Source: Sulfitobacter faviae (GTDB lineage Bacteria; Pseudomonadota; Alphaproteobacteria; Rhodobacterales; Rhodobacteraceae). From it: a stretch of DNA of 64,000 bases. Positions 1 to 9,627 of the stretch are shown piece after piece. Position 1 is the first letter of the stretch. Every line of letters begins with the position of its first letter. The stretch is from contig NZ_PGFQ01000002.1 of NCBI RefSeq assembly GCF_029870955.1, positions 150,827 to 214,826 of the forward strand. The letters are read 5' to 3'. The position numbers were made by a program, and so were the translations under genes. The notes beneath the pieces were generated by a model that was not told the origin of the DNA, searched no databases, and worked only from the letters and a program-made list of their open reading frames with translations.

Positions 1-1217
1 CGCTTCTCGGAAACGGCGAGAGGAGAATTCCTTGCCGCTCTCGGGGTCCTTCTCAGGGATGTTGCGGCGGCGCAGCTCGACAGGATCCATGCCGACCTTG
101 TCGGCCAGCTCATCCATCGCGCCTTCGAAAACGGTGACGCCCACCGCCTCGCCCGGCGCGCGGACGGAGCCCGCGCAAAGCCGGTGCACCCGCGCCAAGT
201 CCATCGACATCTTGCGGTTCGCCCCGGCATAGAGGAAATGCGACGCCTGTAAGACCGGCTCGGCAAAGCTCTCTCCGGGCAGGTTAGACACCCGCGCGTC
301 ATGGCCCAGACCGGTCAGCCGACCTTCGGCATCGGCGGCAAGGCGCACCCGCTGCGTGGTCTCGGACCGGCGCATCGTCGCCTCATAGACCTGCTGGCGG
401 TGCAGCGCGACAGAGACCGGGCGGCCCACCTCTTTCGCGGCAATCGCCGCCGCGACCGCCTCGGGCGCGATGCCGAGTTTCGACCCGAAGCCGCCGCCGA
501 CATAGGGCGACAGGATGCGCAGCCGGTCGGGTGGATGCCCAAGGCATCGGACAGCTCATTGCGGTTGTATTTCAGCATCTGATAGCTGCCGCGCAGGGTC
601 AGCTCTTCCCCGTCCCATGAGGCGATGGAGGCATGCGGCTCCATCGGGGTGCTGGAATGCGACGGGGTGGTGTAGGTCACATCGACCGAGAAAGCGGCCT
701 GAGCCATAGCGCCGTCCAGATCGCCCTGATCCAAGGTCTTCGCCTCCTGCGGCTCAACCGCCGCGGTGGCAGGATCGACCGGCATGACCTCGCCGTTTTC
801 CAACGCCACTTTCAGCGATTGCGCCGCATGGCGGGCCTGTTCGAATTCCTCGGCGACGACCACTGCGATCAACTGGCCGAGATAGGCGGCCTGTTCCGGC
901 CCTTGAATTGGCGCTTGGTTCGCGGTGCCTTGCGCGGGGTTGCGCAGCAGGCGCGGGTCTTGGATCACGGCCAATACCCCCGGCATTTGCGCCACCGCTT
1001 CGCGGTTGGCCAAGACCACCCGGCCGCTATTGCCCGGCGCGCGGACCATGACGCCATGCACCATGCCCTCGACCTGCCATTCATTGGCATAGGTCGCCGT
1101 GCCGCTCACCTTCAGCGGCCCCTCGGGGCGGTCCAGCGGCGCGCCGACAAGCCCCTGCGCCATATCATCCAACCTGCGGGCGGTGGCAGGCGCGTCCATC
1201 TTGAATTGCTCGGTCAT
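1..1217 (-). CDS. Molybdopterin-binding subunit of a xanthine dehydrogenase/aldehyde oxidase family enzyme (partial)
   Basis: This is the large catalytic subunit of a molybdenum hydroxylase that oxidises an aldehyde or N-heterocycle with water as oxygen donor. The N-terminal part (first about 230 residues) is the aldehyde oxidase a/b hammerhead domain, with a run reading GTATYANEW. It passes into the Mo-pterin domain, with a glycine-rich YVGGGFGSK run after correction. The reading frame breaks at the GGG run at 529-531; one added base restores it, and the frame is then open to base 1, where the gene leaves the window. The start overlaps the stop of the FAD subunit by 4 bp (ATGA). Gene order 2Fe-2S, FAD, Mo matches paoABC/yagTSR-type operons. 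The substrate cannot be deduced. Confidence 0.9.
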
Positions 1218-2200
1218 TGCTGGGCCTCCGCGGTAAGTTCGTTCAGCACCGACACCAGCGTGCGGCGGGCGAGGGGGATTTTGAAATCATTCGCGCCATA
1301 GCCTTTGGCCTCGGCCAGCAGCAAATCGGCGGCTTTGTTGAAAAGGTCTTCCGAGGGCGCGTTGCCGGTCAGCAGTTCCTCCACCTCCGCATTGCGCCAC
1401 GGTTTCGGCGCCAGCCCGCCAAAGGCTAGATCGGCACGGGTGATCCGCCCGTCTTCCATATCGACGATCCCGGCGACCGAGACGAGGGCAAAGGCATAAG
1501 AAGCCCGGTCCCGCACCTTGCGGTAGGTCTGTTTTCCCGTCACCGGCGCGGGCAGCACCACGGCGGTGATCAATTCGCCCGGCTCAAGAACGGTCTCTTG
1601 GTCTGGCCGCTCTCCGGGCAGCAGATAAAGCTCATCCAGCGTTAGGCGGCGCGTGCTGCCGTCTTCTTTCAGCGTCTCCACCTCGGCCCCGAGCGCCCGC
1701 ATGGCCACGGCCATGTCGCTGGGATGGGTGGCGATGCAATGCTCCGAGGTGCCCAAGACGGCAAGGATGCGGTTGAACCCCTCCTTCGCCGAACAGCCCG
1801 TGCCCGGCTCGCGTTTGTTGCAGGGCATGGCGCGGTCATAAAAATACAGGCACCGCGTGCGTTGCAGCAAATTGCCGCCCGTCGTCGCCTTGTTGCGCAA
1901 CTGTCCGCTGGCCCCGGCCAGCAACGCACGGCTCAGCACGGGCCAGCCCTTGCGCAGACGGGCGTCATTGGCCAGATCGCTGTTGGTCACCAAGGCCCCG
2001 ATGCGCAGGCCGCCATCTTCGGTCTCTTCGATCTCGCCAAGGTCGAGCCGGTTGATATCGATCAGCGCCTCGGGGGTCATGACCTCCAGCTTCATCAAAT
2101 CCAGAAGGTTGGTGCCCCCGGCGATGAAGGTGCCACCGCTGGCCGCTTGCCGCGCGGCGGCCTCTGTATTTTCGGCGCGGGTATAGTCGAATGGTCTCAT
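1214..2200 (-). CDS. FAD-binding subunit of the molybdenum hydroxylase
   Basis: This is the middle, flavin-carrying subunit that passes electrons from the 2Fe-2S clusters to an acceptor. The protein (328 residues) begins [11 protein letters not shown]. The FAD-binding motif [16 protein letters not shown] lies near residues 22-37, with a second flavin-loop motif [13 protein letters not shown] near 106-118. The Cys-rich stretch around residues 115-138 (RTRC, MPCNK, GTGC) recalls the extra 4Fe-4S cluster of PaoB-like subunits; that is an inference from Cys spacing. The start at 2200 was chosen over an upstream in-frame ATG because it makes a 4-bp ATGA overlap with the 2Fe-2S gene and opens with the family N-terminus. 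Confidence 0.92.
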   Translation of the reverse strand: MRPFDYTRAENTEAAARQAASGGTFIAGGTNLLDLMKLEVMTPEALIDINRLDLGEIEETEDGGLRIGALVTNSDLANDARLRKGWPVLSRALLAGASGQLRNKATTGGNLLQRTRCLYFYDRAMPCNKREPGTGCSAKEGFNRILAVLGTSEHCIATHPSDMAVAMRALGAEVETLKEDGSTRRLTLDELYLLPGERPDQETVLEPGELITAVVLPAPVTGKQTYRKVRDRASYAFALVSVAGIVDMEDGRITRADLAFGGLAPKPWRNAEVEELLTGNAPSEDLFNKAADLLLAEAKGYGANDFKIPLARRTLVSVLNELTAEAQQ

Positions 2201-2703
2201 GCGCTTTCTCCCGCCGCTTTTCGGATCGCCTCGACGATGTTGGGATAGGCCGAACACCGGCAGAGGTTGCCGCTCATCCGTTCCGAGATTTCTTCCGTCG
2301 TCAGCGCAGGCTTGCCGCTCAGGTCATCGGTCACATGGCTGGGCCAGCCCTCTGCGATCTCTTCCAGCATCGCGGTGGCCGAGCAGATTTGCCCCGGCGT
2401 GCAATAGCCGCATTGGAACCCGTCTTCGCTGACAAAAGCTTCTTGCAGCGGGCTGAGGTTGCCGGGCGCTCCGATGCCTTCGATGGTGGTCACCTCATCG
2501 CCGTCATGCATACAGGCCAATGTCAGGCAGGCGTTGATCCGGCGGCCATTCACCATGACTGTGCAGGCGCCGCATTGCCCGTGATCGCAGCCCTTCTTGC
2601 TGCCGGTCAGTCCAAGATGGTGGCGGAGCGCATCCAGCAGCGTCGTGCGGGGATCGAGATCCAGCCGCTGCTTCGTGCCATTGATGGTCAGATTCGTTTC
2701 CAC
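2197..2703 (-). CDS. 2Fe-2S subunit of the molybdenum hydroxylase
   Basis: This small electron-transfer subunit (168 residues) carries the two classic 2Fe-2S sites. The plant-ferredoxin site reads [16 protein letters not shown] with a further Cys in [10 protein letters not shown]. The C-terminal helical site has [10 protein letters not shown] and GNLCRCSAY. It is the first gene of the three-gene operon, and translation is coupled to the FAD gene by a 4-bp overlap. Unlike E. coli PaoA, no Tat signal precedes the ferredoxin domain, so a cytoplasmic location is inferred. The 170 bp between this start and the left end of the IS30 element should hold the operon promoter. Confidence 0.95.
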   Translation of the reverse strand: METNLTINGTKQRLDLDPRTTLLDALRHHLGLTGSKKGCDHGQCGACTVMVNGRRINACLTLACMHDGDEVTTIEGIGAPGNLSPLQEAFVSEDGFQCGYCTPGQICSATAMLEEIAEGWPSHVTDDLSGKPALTTEEISERMSGNLCRCSAYPNIVEAIRKAAGESA

Positions 2704-2872
2704 GGCAATTTCCTTTGGCTAAATGGGGGCGGAGGAGCGGACCCCTCCGGCTATCGGCTGCCTCGGGACGTAGGGCGGCGTGGATGAGCGGCAAGCGGGT
2801 GTGGCTGGTGGGGTTCAGACAGCGTGCTTTGATAACATAACCATGATTACGAGGCTTTTGACTGCGCAGCGG
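2704..2872. other. Intergenic region between the molybdenum hydroxylase operon and the IS element
   Basis: This 169-bp stretch must contain what remains of the upstream region of the minus-strand operon. I see a G/C-rich imperfect palindrome near 2730-2750 (GGAGGAG...CTCC) but no clear operator or coding sequence. Base composition drops towards AT from about 2820, approaching the IS30 left end. Confidence 0.4.
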
Positions 2873-2893
2873 TGGATTCACAAACGAAGTGCA
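2873..2893 (+). repeat. Left inverted repeat of the IS30 element
   Basis: Reads TGGATTCACAAACGAAGTGCA. It aligns with the reverse complement of 3962-3981 (TGAACTCACGGTGAAGTGCA) with one single-base length difference and a few mismatches. It lies 40 bp before the transposase start, the usual placement for IRL. Confidence 0.7.
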
Positions 2894-2933
2894 AAATATG
2901 TACGAATACAGAGAGTTGCATGGAGTATGAAGA

Positions 2934-3944
2934 ATGGGAACCCACTACTGTCACCTGAAGCTGGACGAACGTCGCAAGCTTGCAAAGTGGCTTGAAGCCA
3001 AAATGCCGATTTCAGAGATCGCGGATCGACTGGGTCGCGACCCGTCCACGATCTACCGAGACATTAAGCGTAATCGGTACACGGACAACGAACTGCTTGA
3101 GCTAAATGGGTATCACGCGCTCGTCGCTCAGGACAAATATGAGCAGCGCCGTGCGATCCATCGCAAGATGATCATCCACCCTGATTTGAAAGCCGCTATC
3201 GAAAACCGCCTGAAGGCTGGCTGGTCGCCCGAACAGATAGCCGGCAGGATGCGGCTCGAACGGCACCCGATCCGCGTGAGTCACGAGACGATCTATCGCT
3301 TTGCCTATTCCAAAGACGGTCGCGAGGAACAGTTCTACCGCCATCTCCCTGAGCATCGTCGCCACCGTCGGCCGCGTGGTTACCGCAGGCACAACAGAAC
3401 CCACATATTTGACAGTCAAAGCCTGTCACACAGGCCTGAGCGTGTCTCAAAACGCTTAGAATTCGGCCATTGGGAGTGCGACTTGATGATGTTCCGCAAG
3501 GAGCATGGGAAGGTAAACGTGACGTCACTGGTGGAGCGCGTCAGCCGCTATGCCGTCGTGATGCGTAATGAAGATCGCCAATCCAAACCGATCATGGAGT
3601 CTCTGATCAACGGGTTGGCTCCCCTGCCCGCCGATGCGCGCCAGTCGATTACCTTCGACCGCGGCACCGAGTTCTCGGCCTGGAAATATCTCAAGGCCGG
3701 GATCGGAGCGGATGCCTGGTTCTGTGACCCGCAAGCGCCCTATCAGAAAGGCACTGTTGAGAATACGAACAACAGGCTGCGTCGATACCTTCCAAGATCA
3801 ACCGCACCGACGGCGCTGACAAATCGATATTTGAGGTCGATTTGCCACCGCCTCAACGCAACGCCGCGCAAGTGCCTTGGCTACCGGACGCCCGCTGAGG
3901 TCTTTGAAAGCAACCTGATGGAAATACAGAACCGGTTGGAGTAA
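2934..3944 (+). CDS. IS30 family transposase
   Basis: A 336-residue DDE transposase. The N-terminus carries the IS30 helix-turn-helix: a LDERRKLAKWLE opening, then ISEIADRLGRDPSTIYRDIK near residues 28-47. The catalytic triad is visible as D in HWECDLMM, D in TFDRGTEFS and E in PYQKGTVENTNNRLRRYLP. This last motif is diagnostic of the family, as is the ending GYRTPAEVF. Length matches intact IS30 transposases (about 320-380), with no frameshift, so the element may be active. The start ATG at 2934 follows directly on the left end. Confidence 0.96.
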   Translation: MGTHYCHLKLDERRKLAKWLEAKMPISEIADRLGRDPSTIYRDIKRNRYTDNELLELNGYHALVAQDKYEQRRAIHRKMIIHPDLKAAIENRLKAGWSPEQIAGRMRLERHPIRVSHETIYRFAYSKDGREEQFYRHLPEHRRHRRPRGYRRHNRTHIFDSQSLSHRPERVSKRLEFGHWECDLMMFRKEHGKVNVTSLVERVSRYAVVMRNEDRQSKPIMESLINGLAPLPADARQSITFDRGTEFSAWKYLKAGIGADAWFCDPQAPYQKGTVENTNNRLRRYLPRSTAPTALTNRYLRSICHRLNATPRKCLGYRTPAEVFESNLMEIQNRLE

Positions 3945-3961
3945 AACGACATATCAAGAAC

Positions 3962-3981
3962 TGCACTTCACCGTGAGTTCA
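3962..3981 (-). repeat. Right inverted repeat of the IS30 element
   Basis: Reads TGCACTTCACCGTGAGTTCA on the plus strand, 17 bp after the transposase stop. Its reverse complement matches the left arm core TCAC...GAAGTGCA. Confidence 0.7.
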
Positions 3982-4064
3982 CAAGCCGCGTCCAACCGCC
4001 GCCCCCTCTGGCCGCTTGGCACAAAGCCGATTAGAAACGAGGGCGAAACCGGGGGAGCGAACCG

Positions 4065-5291
4065 TTGCAAAAGATCTTATTGCCCGAAAGACCCGACTGG
4101 CGCGCCCATGCGCAAGAGGTGGGCTTTACCTTTGCCGATATGCATGGCGAACCCTATTGGGACGAAACCTCGGCCTATGCGTTCTCGCTCACCCAGATCG
4201 AGAATGACATCGAAGACCCTTCGACCGAGCTTCACGCCATGTGCCGTGAAGCCGTGGCCGAGATCTTCGCCAGCGAAGAGTTGATGACCCGCCTCGCCAT
4301 TCCAGATGCCCACTGCGACCTTGTGGCCGAGAGCTGGCGCCGGGGCGATCCTGAGGTCTATGGCCGTTTCGATTTGGCCTATGACGGCACGAACCCCGCC
4401 AAACTGTTGGAATATAACGCAGATACGCCGACCTCACTTTACGAAAGTGCGGCCTTTCAGTGGCAGTGGCTTGAGGACCAGTTGAAAGCGGGCGCACTGC
4501 CCGAAGGCACGGATCAGTTCAACGGCATTCATGAGGCGCTGGTCGCCCGTTTTGGCGATGTCTTCGAGCAGGACAGCGATCTGCATTTTACCGCCGTGGC
4601 CGACAACCCCGAAGACTACGGCACCGTCGAAGCCATGGGCTGGGCCGCACGCGAGGCGGGGCTGGGCGCGCATTACTGCGATCTCGATAAGATTGGGCTG
4701 AGCGACGATGGCCACTTCCTTGATGATCAAGACCGCCGCATTGCCGTCCTGTTCAAACTCTACCCTTGGGAAGACATGCTGCGCGACGACTACGCCGCCC
4801 ATATCCAAGGCTCGGGCTGTCTGTTTCTGGAGCCTGCGTGGAAAGCGCTTTTGTCAAACAAGGGCCTCCTGCCCGTGCTGTGGCAGATGTTCGAAGGCCA
4901 CCCCAATCTGCTGCCCGCGTTTTTCGAGGCTGATGTAGCCGATGCGCTCGCCGGGCGCGGCCCCGCCGCCCCCGCCTGCGCCGACGCCTTTGACCGGGCG
5001 GCGGCGGAACTGGCCGAGGCGCATGTGCGCAAGCCGATCCTCTCGCGCGAGGGGGCGTCGGTCACGATCCACCAATCTGGCAAGGTGATCGAACAGTCGC
5101 AGAACTCTGATTACGCCGAGCATCCGCGCATCGTGCAGGCCTATGCCCCGCTGCCCACCTTCGACGGCTTCCGCCCGGTGATCGGCTCTTGGATCGTGGG
5201 AGAGACCTGCGCGGGCATCGGCATCCGCGAAGACCGATCGCGCATCACGCAGGATTTGTCACGCTTCAAACCGCACTACATTCTGGCATAG
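4065..5291 (+). CDS. Glutathionylspermidine synthase-like ATP-grasp protein (YgiC/YjfC family)
   Basis: This 408-residue protein belongs to the glutathionylspermidine synthase C-terminal (pre-ATP-grasp plus ATP-grasp) family. Recognisable segments include AYDGTNPAKLLEYNADTPTS near 124-143, EPAWKALLSNKGLLPVLW near 256-273 and KPILSREGASVTI near 322-334, which hold the nucleotide-binding residues. No amidase domain is present, as in YgiC and YjfC of E. coli; members ligate an amine or peptide by unknown chemistry. Translation starts at TTG 4065, supported by GGGGGAG about 8 bp upstream and by the family N-terminus. It pairs with the YgiB-like lipoprotein immediately downstream (39 bp gap). The true substrate is unknown. 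Confidence 0.88.
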   Translation: MQKILLPERPDWRAHAQEVGFTFADMHGEPYWDETSAYAFSLTQIENDIEDPSTELHAMCREAVAEIFASEELMTRLAIPDAHCDLVAESWRRGDPEVYGRFDLAYDGTNPAKLLEYNADTPTSLYESAAFQWQWLEDQLKAGALPEGTDQFNGIHEALVARFGDVFEQDSDLHFTAVADNPEDYGTVEAMGWAAREAGLGAHYCDLDKIGLSDDGHFLDDQDRRIAVLFKLYPWEDMLRDDYAAHIQGSGCLFLEPAWKALLSNKGLLPVLWQMFEGHPNLLPAFFEADVADALAGRGPAAPACADAFDRAAAELAEAHVRKPILSREGASVTIHQSGKVIEQSQNSDYAEHPRIVQAYAPLPTFDGFRPVIGSWIVGETCAGIGIREDRSRITQDLSRFKPHYILA

Positions 5292-5330
5292 CCCACCGCT
5301 CCGCCGCCCCTTGGCAGAAAGACGACCATC

Positions 5331-5909
5331 ATGACCAAACGCTCGAAACGGGTTTCCATCGCCATCGTCGGCGCCGCCGCCTTCACCCTTGCTGGCTGTG
5401 AGGAAGAAAAGGTCGACGCCGCCGCCTTCCCCGACCTGCAAAGCTGTCTTGCCGATGCCGCGCGTGGCGGGATGTACAGCGAGCAGGAATGCGAAACCGC
5501 CTTTGACGCGGCGCAAACCCTCCATGTGGAATCCGCCCCGCGCTACGACAGTCTTGAGGTCTGCGAAGAGCAGCATGGCGAAGGCGCCTGCGGCTCCGAA
5601 GAGGCGGCGACCCAAGGCGGATCGGGTGGCATCTTCATGCCCCTGCTGGCGGGCTATCTGATCGGCAATATGATGAGCAACCGCGCCGGCATGGCGGCGG
5701 CGCAACCGCTTTACAAAACCTCCGATGGGCGCTTCACCAATGCGGCGCGCTCCAGCACCTATTCGACAAATCGCGGCGCGGCCAAGCTCAGCACCTCGCA
5801 ATTTACCCGCCCCAGCACCACCATCGGCAAAACCCCGATGACCCGTGCCACCGCGGCATCGCGCGGCGGCTTTGGCCGGGCGGGCGGATCGCGCGGCTTT
5901 GGTGGCTGA
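5331..5909 (+). CDS. DUF1190/YgiB-like lipoprotein
   Basis: A 192-residue exported protein. The N-terminus is basic, then hydrophobic, ending in FTLAGC at residues 18-23, which fits a lipobox with Cys23 as the lipidated residue. The mature part has four further Cys in SCLADA, QECETA, EVCEEQ and GACGSE, then a glycine-rich hydrophobic stretch (GGIFMPLLAGYLIGNMM). The tail is Ser/Gly/Arg-rich. This layout is that of E. coli YgiB (DUF1190), whose gene is the regular partner of ygiC; here the order is reversed. Function is unknown in the family. It converges with the small gene at 5924-6082. Confidence 0.85.
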   Translation: MTKRSKRVSIAIVGAAAFTLAGCEEEKVDAAAFPDLQSCLADAARGGMYSEQECETAFDAAQTLHVESAPRYDSLEVCEEQHGEGACGSEEAATQGGSGGIFMPLLAGYLIGNMMSNRAGMAAAQPLYKTSDGRFTNAARSSTYSTNRGAAKLSTSQFTRPSTTIGKTPMTRATAASRGGFGRAGGSRGFGG

Positions 5910-5923
5910 TCGGCGCTGACGCC

Positions 5924-6082
5924 TTACTTGCGGCGCAGCACCGCCGCGGCAAGGATCACGATCGCCAGCGACAGCACCGCCACCGCCCAGAAGGGATCGT
6001 TGCCATGGGGATGCACATGCGCGCCCTCATGCGCCGCCAACGGTGCGGCAAAGGTGGCGAGGGCGAATGTCAGTTTCTTCAT
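5924..6082 (-). CDS. Small His-rich single-pass membrane protein (52 residues)
   Basis: A short gene with a good ribosome site (AAGGAG before ATG 6082) encodes MKKLTFALATFAAPLAA, a signal-like start. A His-rich stretch HEGAHVHPHGND (residues 18-29) follows, then one membrane helix (residues 31-48) and a C-terminal RRK. The same plan recurs in the small gene inside the urease operon at 34985. I recall such proteins as a Rhodobacterales family (DUF6732-like), but the assignment is tentative. The His cluster suggests metal contact at the outer face of the membrane; that is inference. It converges with the YgiB-like gene. Confidence 0.7.
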   Translation of the reverse strand: MKKLTFALATFAAPLAAHEGAHVHPHGNDPFWAVAVLSLAIVILAAAVLRRK

Positions 6083-6120
6083 CTCAATCTCCTTGATCTA
6101 TCACGGTGGACCGGGCGGCC

Positions 6121-6947
<827 letters not shown>

Positions 6948-6971
6948 GGGTGTCCTCGGTTTTCTGGAAAA

Positions 6972-7835
6972 TCAATCGGCGCTGTCGCGGGCAAGGGCGA
7001 TGACACGGCGTAGCGCGGTCTCCGCCGCTGCGCTATCGTCCCCCTCGGGCCAGTCGTAGAACCCCTTGCCGCTGCGCTTGCCAAGCTGCCCCCGCTCGAC
7101 CAATGCGGTGAGACTGGGCGAAGGGTCGTGCCGGTCGCAAAGGTCTGGGTAGAGGTATTCGGCGATGCTCAGATGGGTGCCCAGCCCGTTCAAATCGCGC
7201 TGGCGGAACGGGCCGGATAGCGCCATGCGCACGCCGACGGACCATTGCACGATCTCGTCAATTTCCGCCGGGCTGGCGACCCCTTGGTCCACCAGATGCA
7301 GACATTCGCGCATGATGGCATGTTGAATGCGATTGGCCACGAAACCAGGCGGCGCGTGATCGAGCCGCACGGGTCGCCGGTCCAGCCCGCGCAGTAGGGT
7401 CATGACCTCGGCACAAAGCCCTTCGGGCGCGTCTTCAGCTGCGACGACTTCGACGGCGGGGATTACATCGCCGGGGTTGAAGAAATGCGTGATCACGGCG
7501 CGTTCGGGCCGGGCCATATTCGCCGTCATCTCTTCCAACCTTAGGCCAGAGGTGTTGGACAAGATCGGCGCACCCTCCGGCACGGCCCCCTCCAAAGCGG
7601 CGAGCACACGGCGTTTCAGCGCGAGGTCTTCCGGCGCGCATTCCAATGCAACATCGGCCTGCCCTGCCTCCTCCAAGGCAGCGCAGGCGGTCGACCCCGG
7701 AACCGCGGTCAAAAATGCCTCCCGCGCGGCCTTGGTCGGGTCGACCGCTTGGACCCTCCAGCCGTGTTGGCCAAAGAGCCTGCCGATGGATTGGCCCATC
7801 GTGCCCGCCCCCACGATGATGATGCCTTTGGCCAT
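6972..7835 (-). CDS. 3-hydroxyacyl-CoA/carnitine dehydrogenase-like NAD-dependent oxidoreductase
   Basis: A 287-residue protein with an N-terminal Rossmann domain (IIIVGAGTMGQSIGRLFG at 5-22) and the C-terminal 3HCDH helical domain. The segment ILSNTSGLRLEEMT is the conserved catalytic-domain SNTS motif; the catalytic His lies in THFFNPGDVIP. The FVANRIQHAIMREC segment is also typical. It would oxidise a 3-hydroxy acid or CoA ester to the beta-keto compound that the downstream BKACE cleaves. The promoter region is shared with the divergent SDR gene and contains a perfect inverted repeat at 7860-7896. Confidence 0.88.
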   Translation of the reverse strand: MAKGIIIVGAGTMGQSIGRLFGQHGWRVQAVDPTKAAREAFLTAVPGSTACAALEEAGQADVALECAPEDLALKRRVLAALEGAVPEGAPILSNTSGLRLEEMTANMARPERAVITHFFNPGDVIPAVEVVAAEDAPEGLCAEVMTLLRGLDRRPVRLDHAPPGFVANRIQHAIMRECLHLVDQGVASPAEIDEIVQWSVGVRMALSGPFRQRDLNGLGTHLSIAEYLYPDLCDRHDPSPSLTALVERGQLGKRSGKGFYDWPEGDDSAAAETALRRVIALARDSAD

Positions 7836-7859
7836 GTGATCCCCCTCCCGGATATCAGT

Positions 7860-7896
7860 TGTTTACTTATCACCAGTGCGTAGTGATAAGTAAACA
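7860..7896. promoter_or_regulatory. Perfect 14-bp inverted repeat, probable LysR operator
   Basis: TGTTTACTTATCAC (7860-7873) and GTGATAAGTAAACA (7883-7896) are exact reverse complements separated by 9 bp. The site lies in the divergent promoter between the dehydrogenase-BKACE unit (start 7835) and the SDR (start 7923). The half-site TTACTTATCAC closely matches TTGCTTATCAC read on the minus strand upstream of the nearby LysR gene (9601-9611), suggesting that this regulator binds both. This is inference from sequence only. Confidence 0.65.
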
Positions 7897-7922
7897 GCGA
7901 ATAGGAAAAAGGATGCCGCCCC

Positions 7923-8648
7923 GTGACCCAAGACCCCTCTCCGCGCCATGCGCTCGTCACCGGCGGGGCGCGCAACATCGGCCTCGGCATCGCGCGCAGG
8001 CTGCGTGAAGATGGCTGGCGTGTCTTCGTCCTCGATATCGAAGAGCCCGAAGACCCAGCACTTCGGGCGGATGCGCAGCGGGTGGATCTGACGGACATCG
8101 CGGCGACCACGGCTGCCCTCCAACACAGCCTCGCGCAGGGGCCGGTCACCTGTCTGGTCAATAACGTTGGCATCGTGAAACCTGCGTCTTTCGACGCTGT
8201 CGCCCTCGACGATTTCGACCCCATCATGCATCTAAACCTGCGCACCAGCATTCTGGCGGCGAGACTGGTCGTGCCGGGGATGCGCGCGGCGGGGGCTGGG
8301 CGGATCGTGATGAACACCAGCCGCGTGACCAAGGGCAAGATCGACCGCACGCTCTATTCCGCAAGCAAGGGTGCGATCCAGTCGATGGCGCGGACTTGGG
8401 CGCTGGAGCTGGCGCGCGACGGGATCACCGTGAACTGCGTCGCCCCCGGCCCCATCGCCACAACCGCCTTTTGGGAGAACAACCCCGAAGACGCGCCGGA
8501 AACCCGCGCCATCGTCGATGCGGTGCCGATGGGCCGGATGGGAACACCTGAAGATGTGGCGCAGGCGGTGTCCTTCTTTGCCGATCCGCGCAGTGGCTTT
8601 ATCACCGGGCAGACGGTCTTTGTCTGTGGTGGCACGGCGGTCGGGTAA
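7923..8648 (+). CDS. Short-chain dehydrogenase/reductase (SDR)
   Basis: A 241-residue classical SDR. The cofactor motif is TGGARNIGLGIA (residues 13-24), then NNVG, the catalytic Ser in MNTSRVTKG, and YSASKGAIQ with the Tyr and Lys. ITGQTVFVCGG ends the fold. Translation starts at GTG 7923, because the nearby ATG at 7913 is in another frame. The gene is divergent from the dehydrogenase-BKACE operon and convergent with the LysR gene. A role in oxidising or reducing the same hydroxy/keto acid is likely but unproven. Confidence 0.9.
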   Translation: MTQDPSPRHALVTGGARNIGLGIARRLREDGWRVFVLDIEEPEDPALRADAQRVDLTDIAATTAALQHSLAQGPVTCLVNNVGIVKPASFDAVALDDFDPIMHLNLRTSILAARLVVPGMRAAGAGRIVMNTSRVTKGKIDRTLYSASKGAIQSMARTWALELARDGITVNCVAPGPIATTAFWENNPEDAPETRAIVDAVPMGRMGTPEDVAQAVSFFADPRSGFITGQTVFVCGGTAVG

Positions 8649-9556
8649 TCAGCCCTCGGGCGCGAGGGCCTCAAGCAACCTGCGTAGGACCGGATTGCGC
8701 GCATCGCGCAGATAGGCCAGCCCGATCCGGCTTTGCACCTTGGCGTCGCGGATCGGCAGGAAGGACACGCCCGCATCCTTCATCCGCGCGGCGGAGGCGG
8801 GGACGAAAGCCACCCCGAGACCCGCCGAGACGAAATTCACGATGGCGGTGAACTGCGGTGCGCGATGGGCCACGCGGGGGCGAAACCCGCATCGGCGCAG
8901 AGTTGATAGGCACAGGCGGCAAAGCCCATGTCGGGGCCAAGGTGGCTGAAGATGAAGCTCTCCTCGCGCAGCGCCGCCATGGCAACGGAAGGCACCTCGG
9001 CAAGGCGGTGATCGGGCGGCACGGCCAGCAGGATATCCTCGGTATGAACCGTGCGGGTGGCCAAATCCTCCGGCACGCCGGAAAGCGGCAGGCGCACGAA
9101 ACCCGCGTCGAGCCTGCCGGCCACGATCTCAGCGATTTGCAGGTCCATATCCAACTCGCGCAGGATCAGATCCACCTCTGCCGCGCCCGCGCGCAACTCG
9201 CGCAGGAGCCGCCCGAGGATCCCTGCGTAGGAGGCCGAGCCGACATAGGCCAATTCGATCCGCCCGCGCTGTCCGCTGCGCGCCGCTTCGGCCAATGTCT
9301 CGACCCGCCGGGCCTGTTGCAGCAGCGCGCGGGCCTCGGGCAGGAGTGACTTGCCGAAGTCGGTCAGCATCACCCTGCGGCGGTTGCGGTCAAAGAGAAG
9401 CTCACCGCCAAAGGCGGTTTCGAGATGTTTCAGCTGCTGCGTCAGCGCCGGTTGCGCCACGCCGAGCGCGGCTGCCGCTTGACCGAAATGCAGCGTTTCC
9501 GCGATGGCGACGAAGACCTCATACTGGCGCAACGTGGCGGTGAGTGGCGTTTCCAT
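8649..9556 (-). CDS. LysR-family transcriptional regulator
   Basis: The N-terminal winged helix is clear (LRQYEVFVAIAETLHFGQAA, then GVAQPALTQQLKHLE) and is followed by the periplasmic-binding-like effector domain. The frame breaks in the G5 run at 8876-8880; one added base yields 302 residues, the usual LysR length, with GLGVAFVPASAA near the C-terminus. It probably controls the adjacent BKACE, dehydrogenase and SDR genes and itself. The inverted repeat at 9598-9624 lies about 45 bp upstream of its start. Confidence 0.9.
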
Positions 9557-9597
9557 GCGGCCCCCTGAACTGACGTCAGAGGGTTTTCACACGCGCG

Positions 9598-9624
9598 CCG
9601 GTGATAAGCAAGTTAGATCACCGG
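9598..9624. promoter_or_regulatory. Inverted repeat upstream of the LysR gene
   Basis: CCGGTGAT (9598-9605) and ATCACCGG (9617-9624) are exact reverse complements with an 11-bp spacer. The spacer side contains AAGCAA, so that TGATAAGCAA echoes the TGATAAGTAA of the site at 7883-7896. Position and the shared half-site fit an autoregulatory LysR site. A transcription terminator for larC is less likely, as no T run follows. Confidence 0.5.
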
Positions 9625-9627
9625 CCC

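Larger units (their letters stand above)
2873..3981 (+). mobile_element. IS30-family insertion sequence, about 1.1 kb
   Basis: One transposase gene (2934-3944) is bracketed by imperfect inverted repeats at 2873-2893 and 3962-3981. Both arms share the core TCAC...GAAGTGCA. The outer tips are less certain, because the similarity extends weakly a few bases beyond each arm. IS30 elements usually make 2-3 bp target duplications; I could not confirm one. The element is visibly less GC-rich than its surroundings, as expected for a mobile gene. It lies between the molybdenum hydroxylase operon and the YgiC-like gene and breaks no recognisable gene. Confidence 0.85.
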
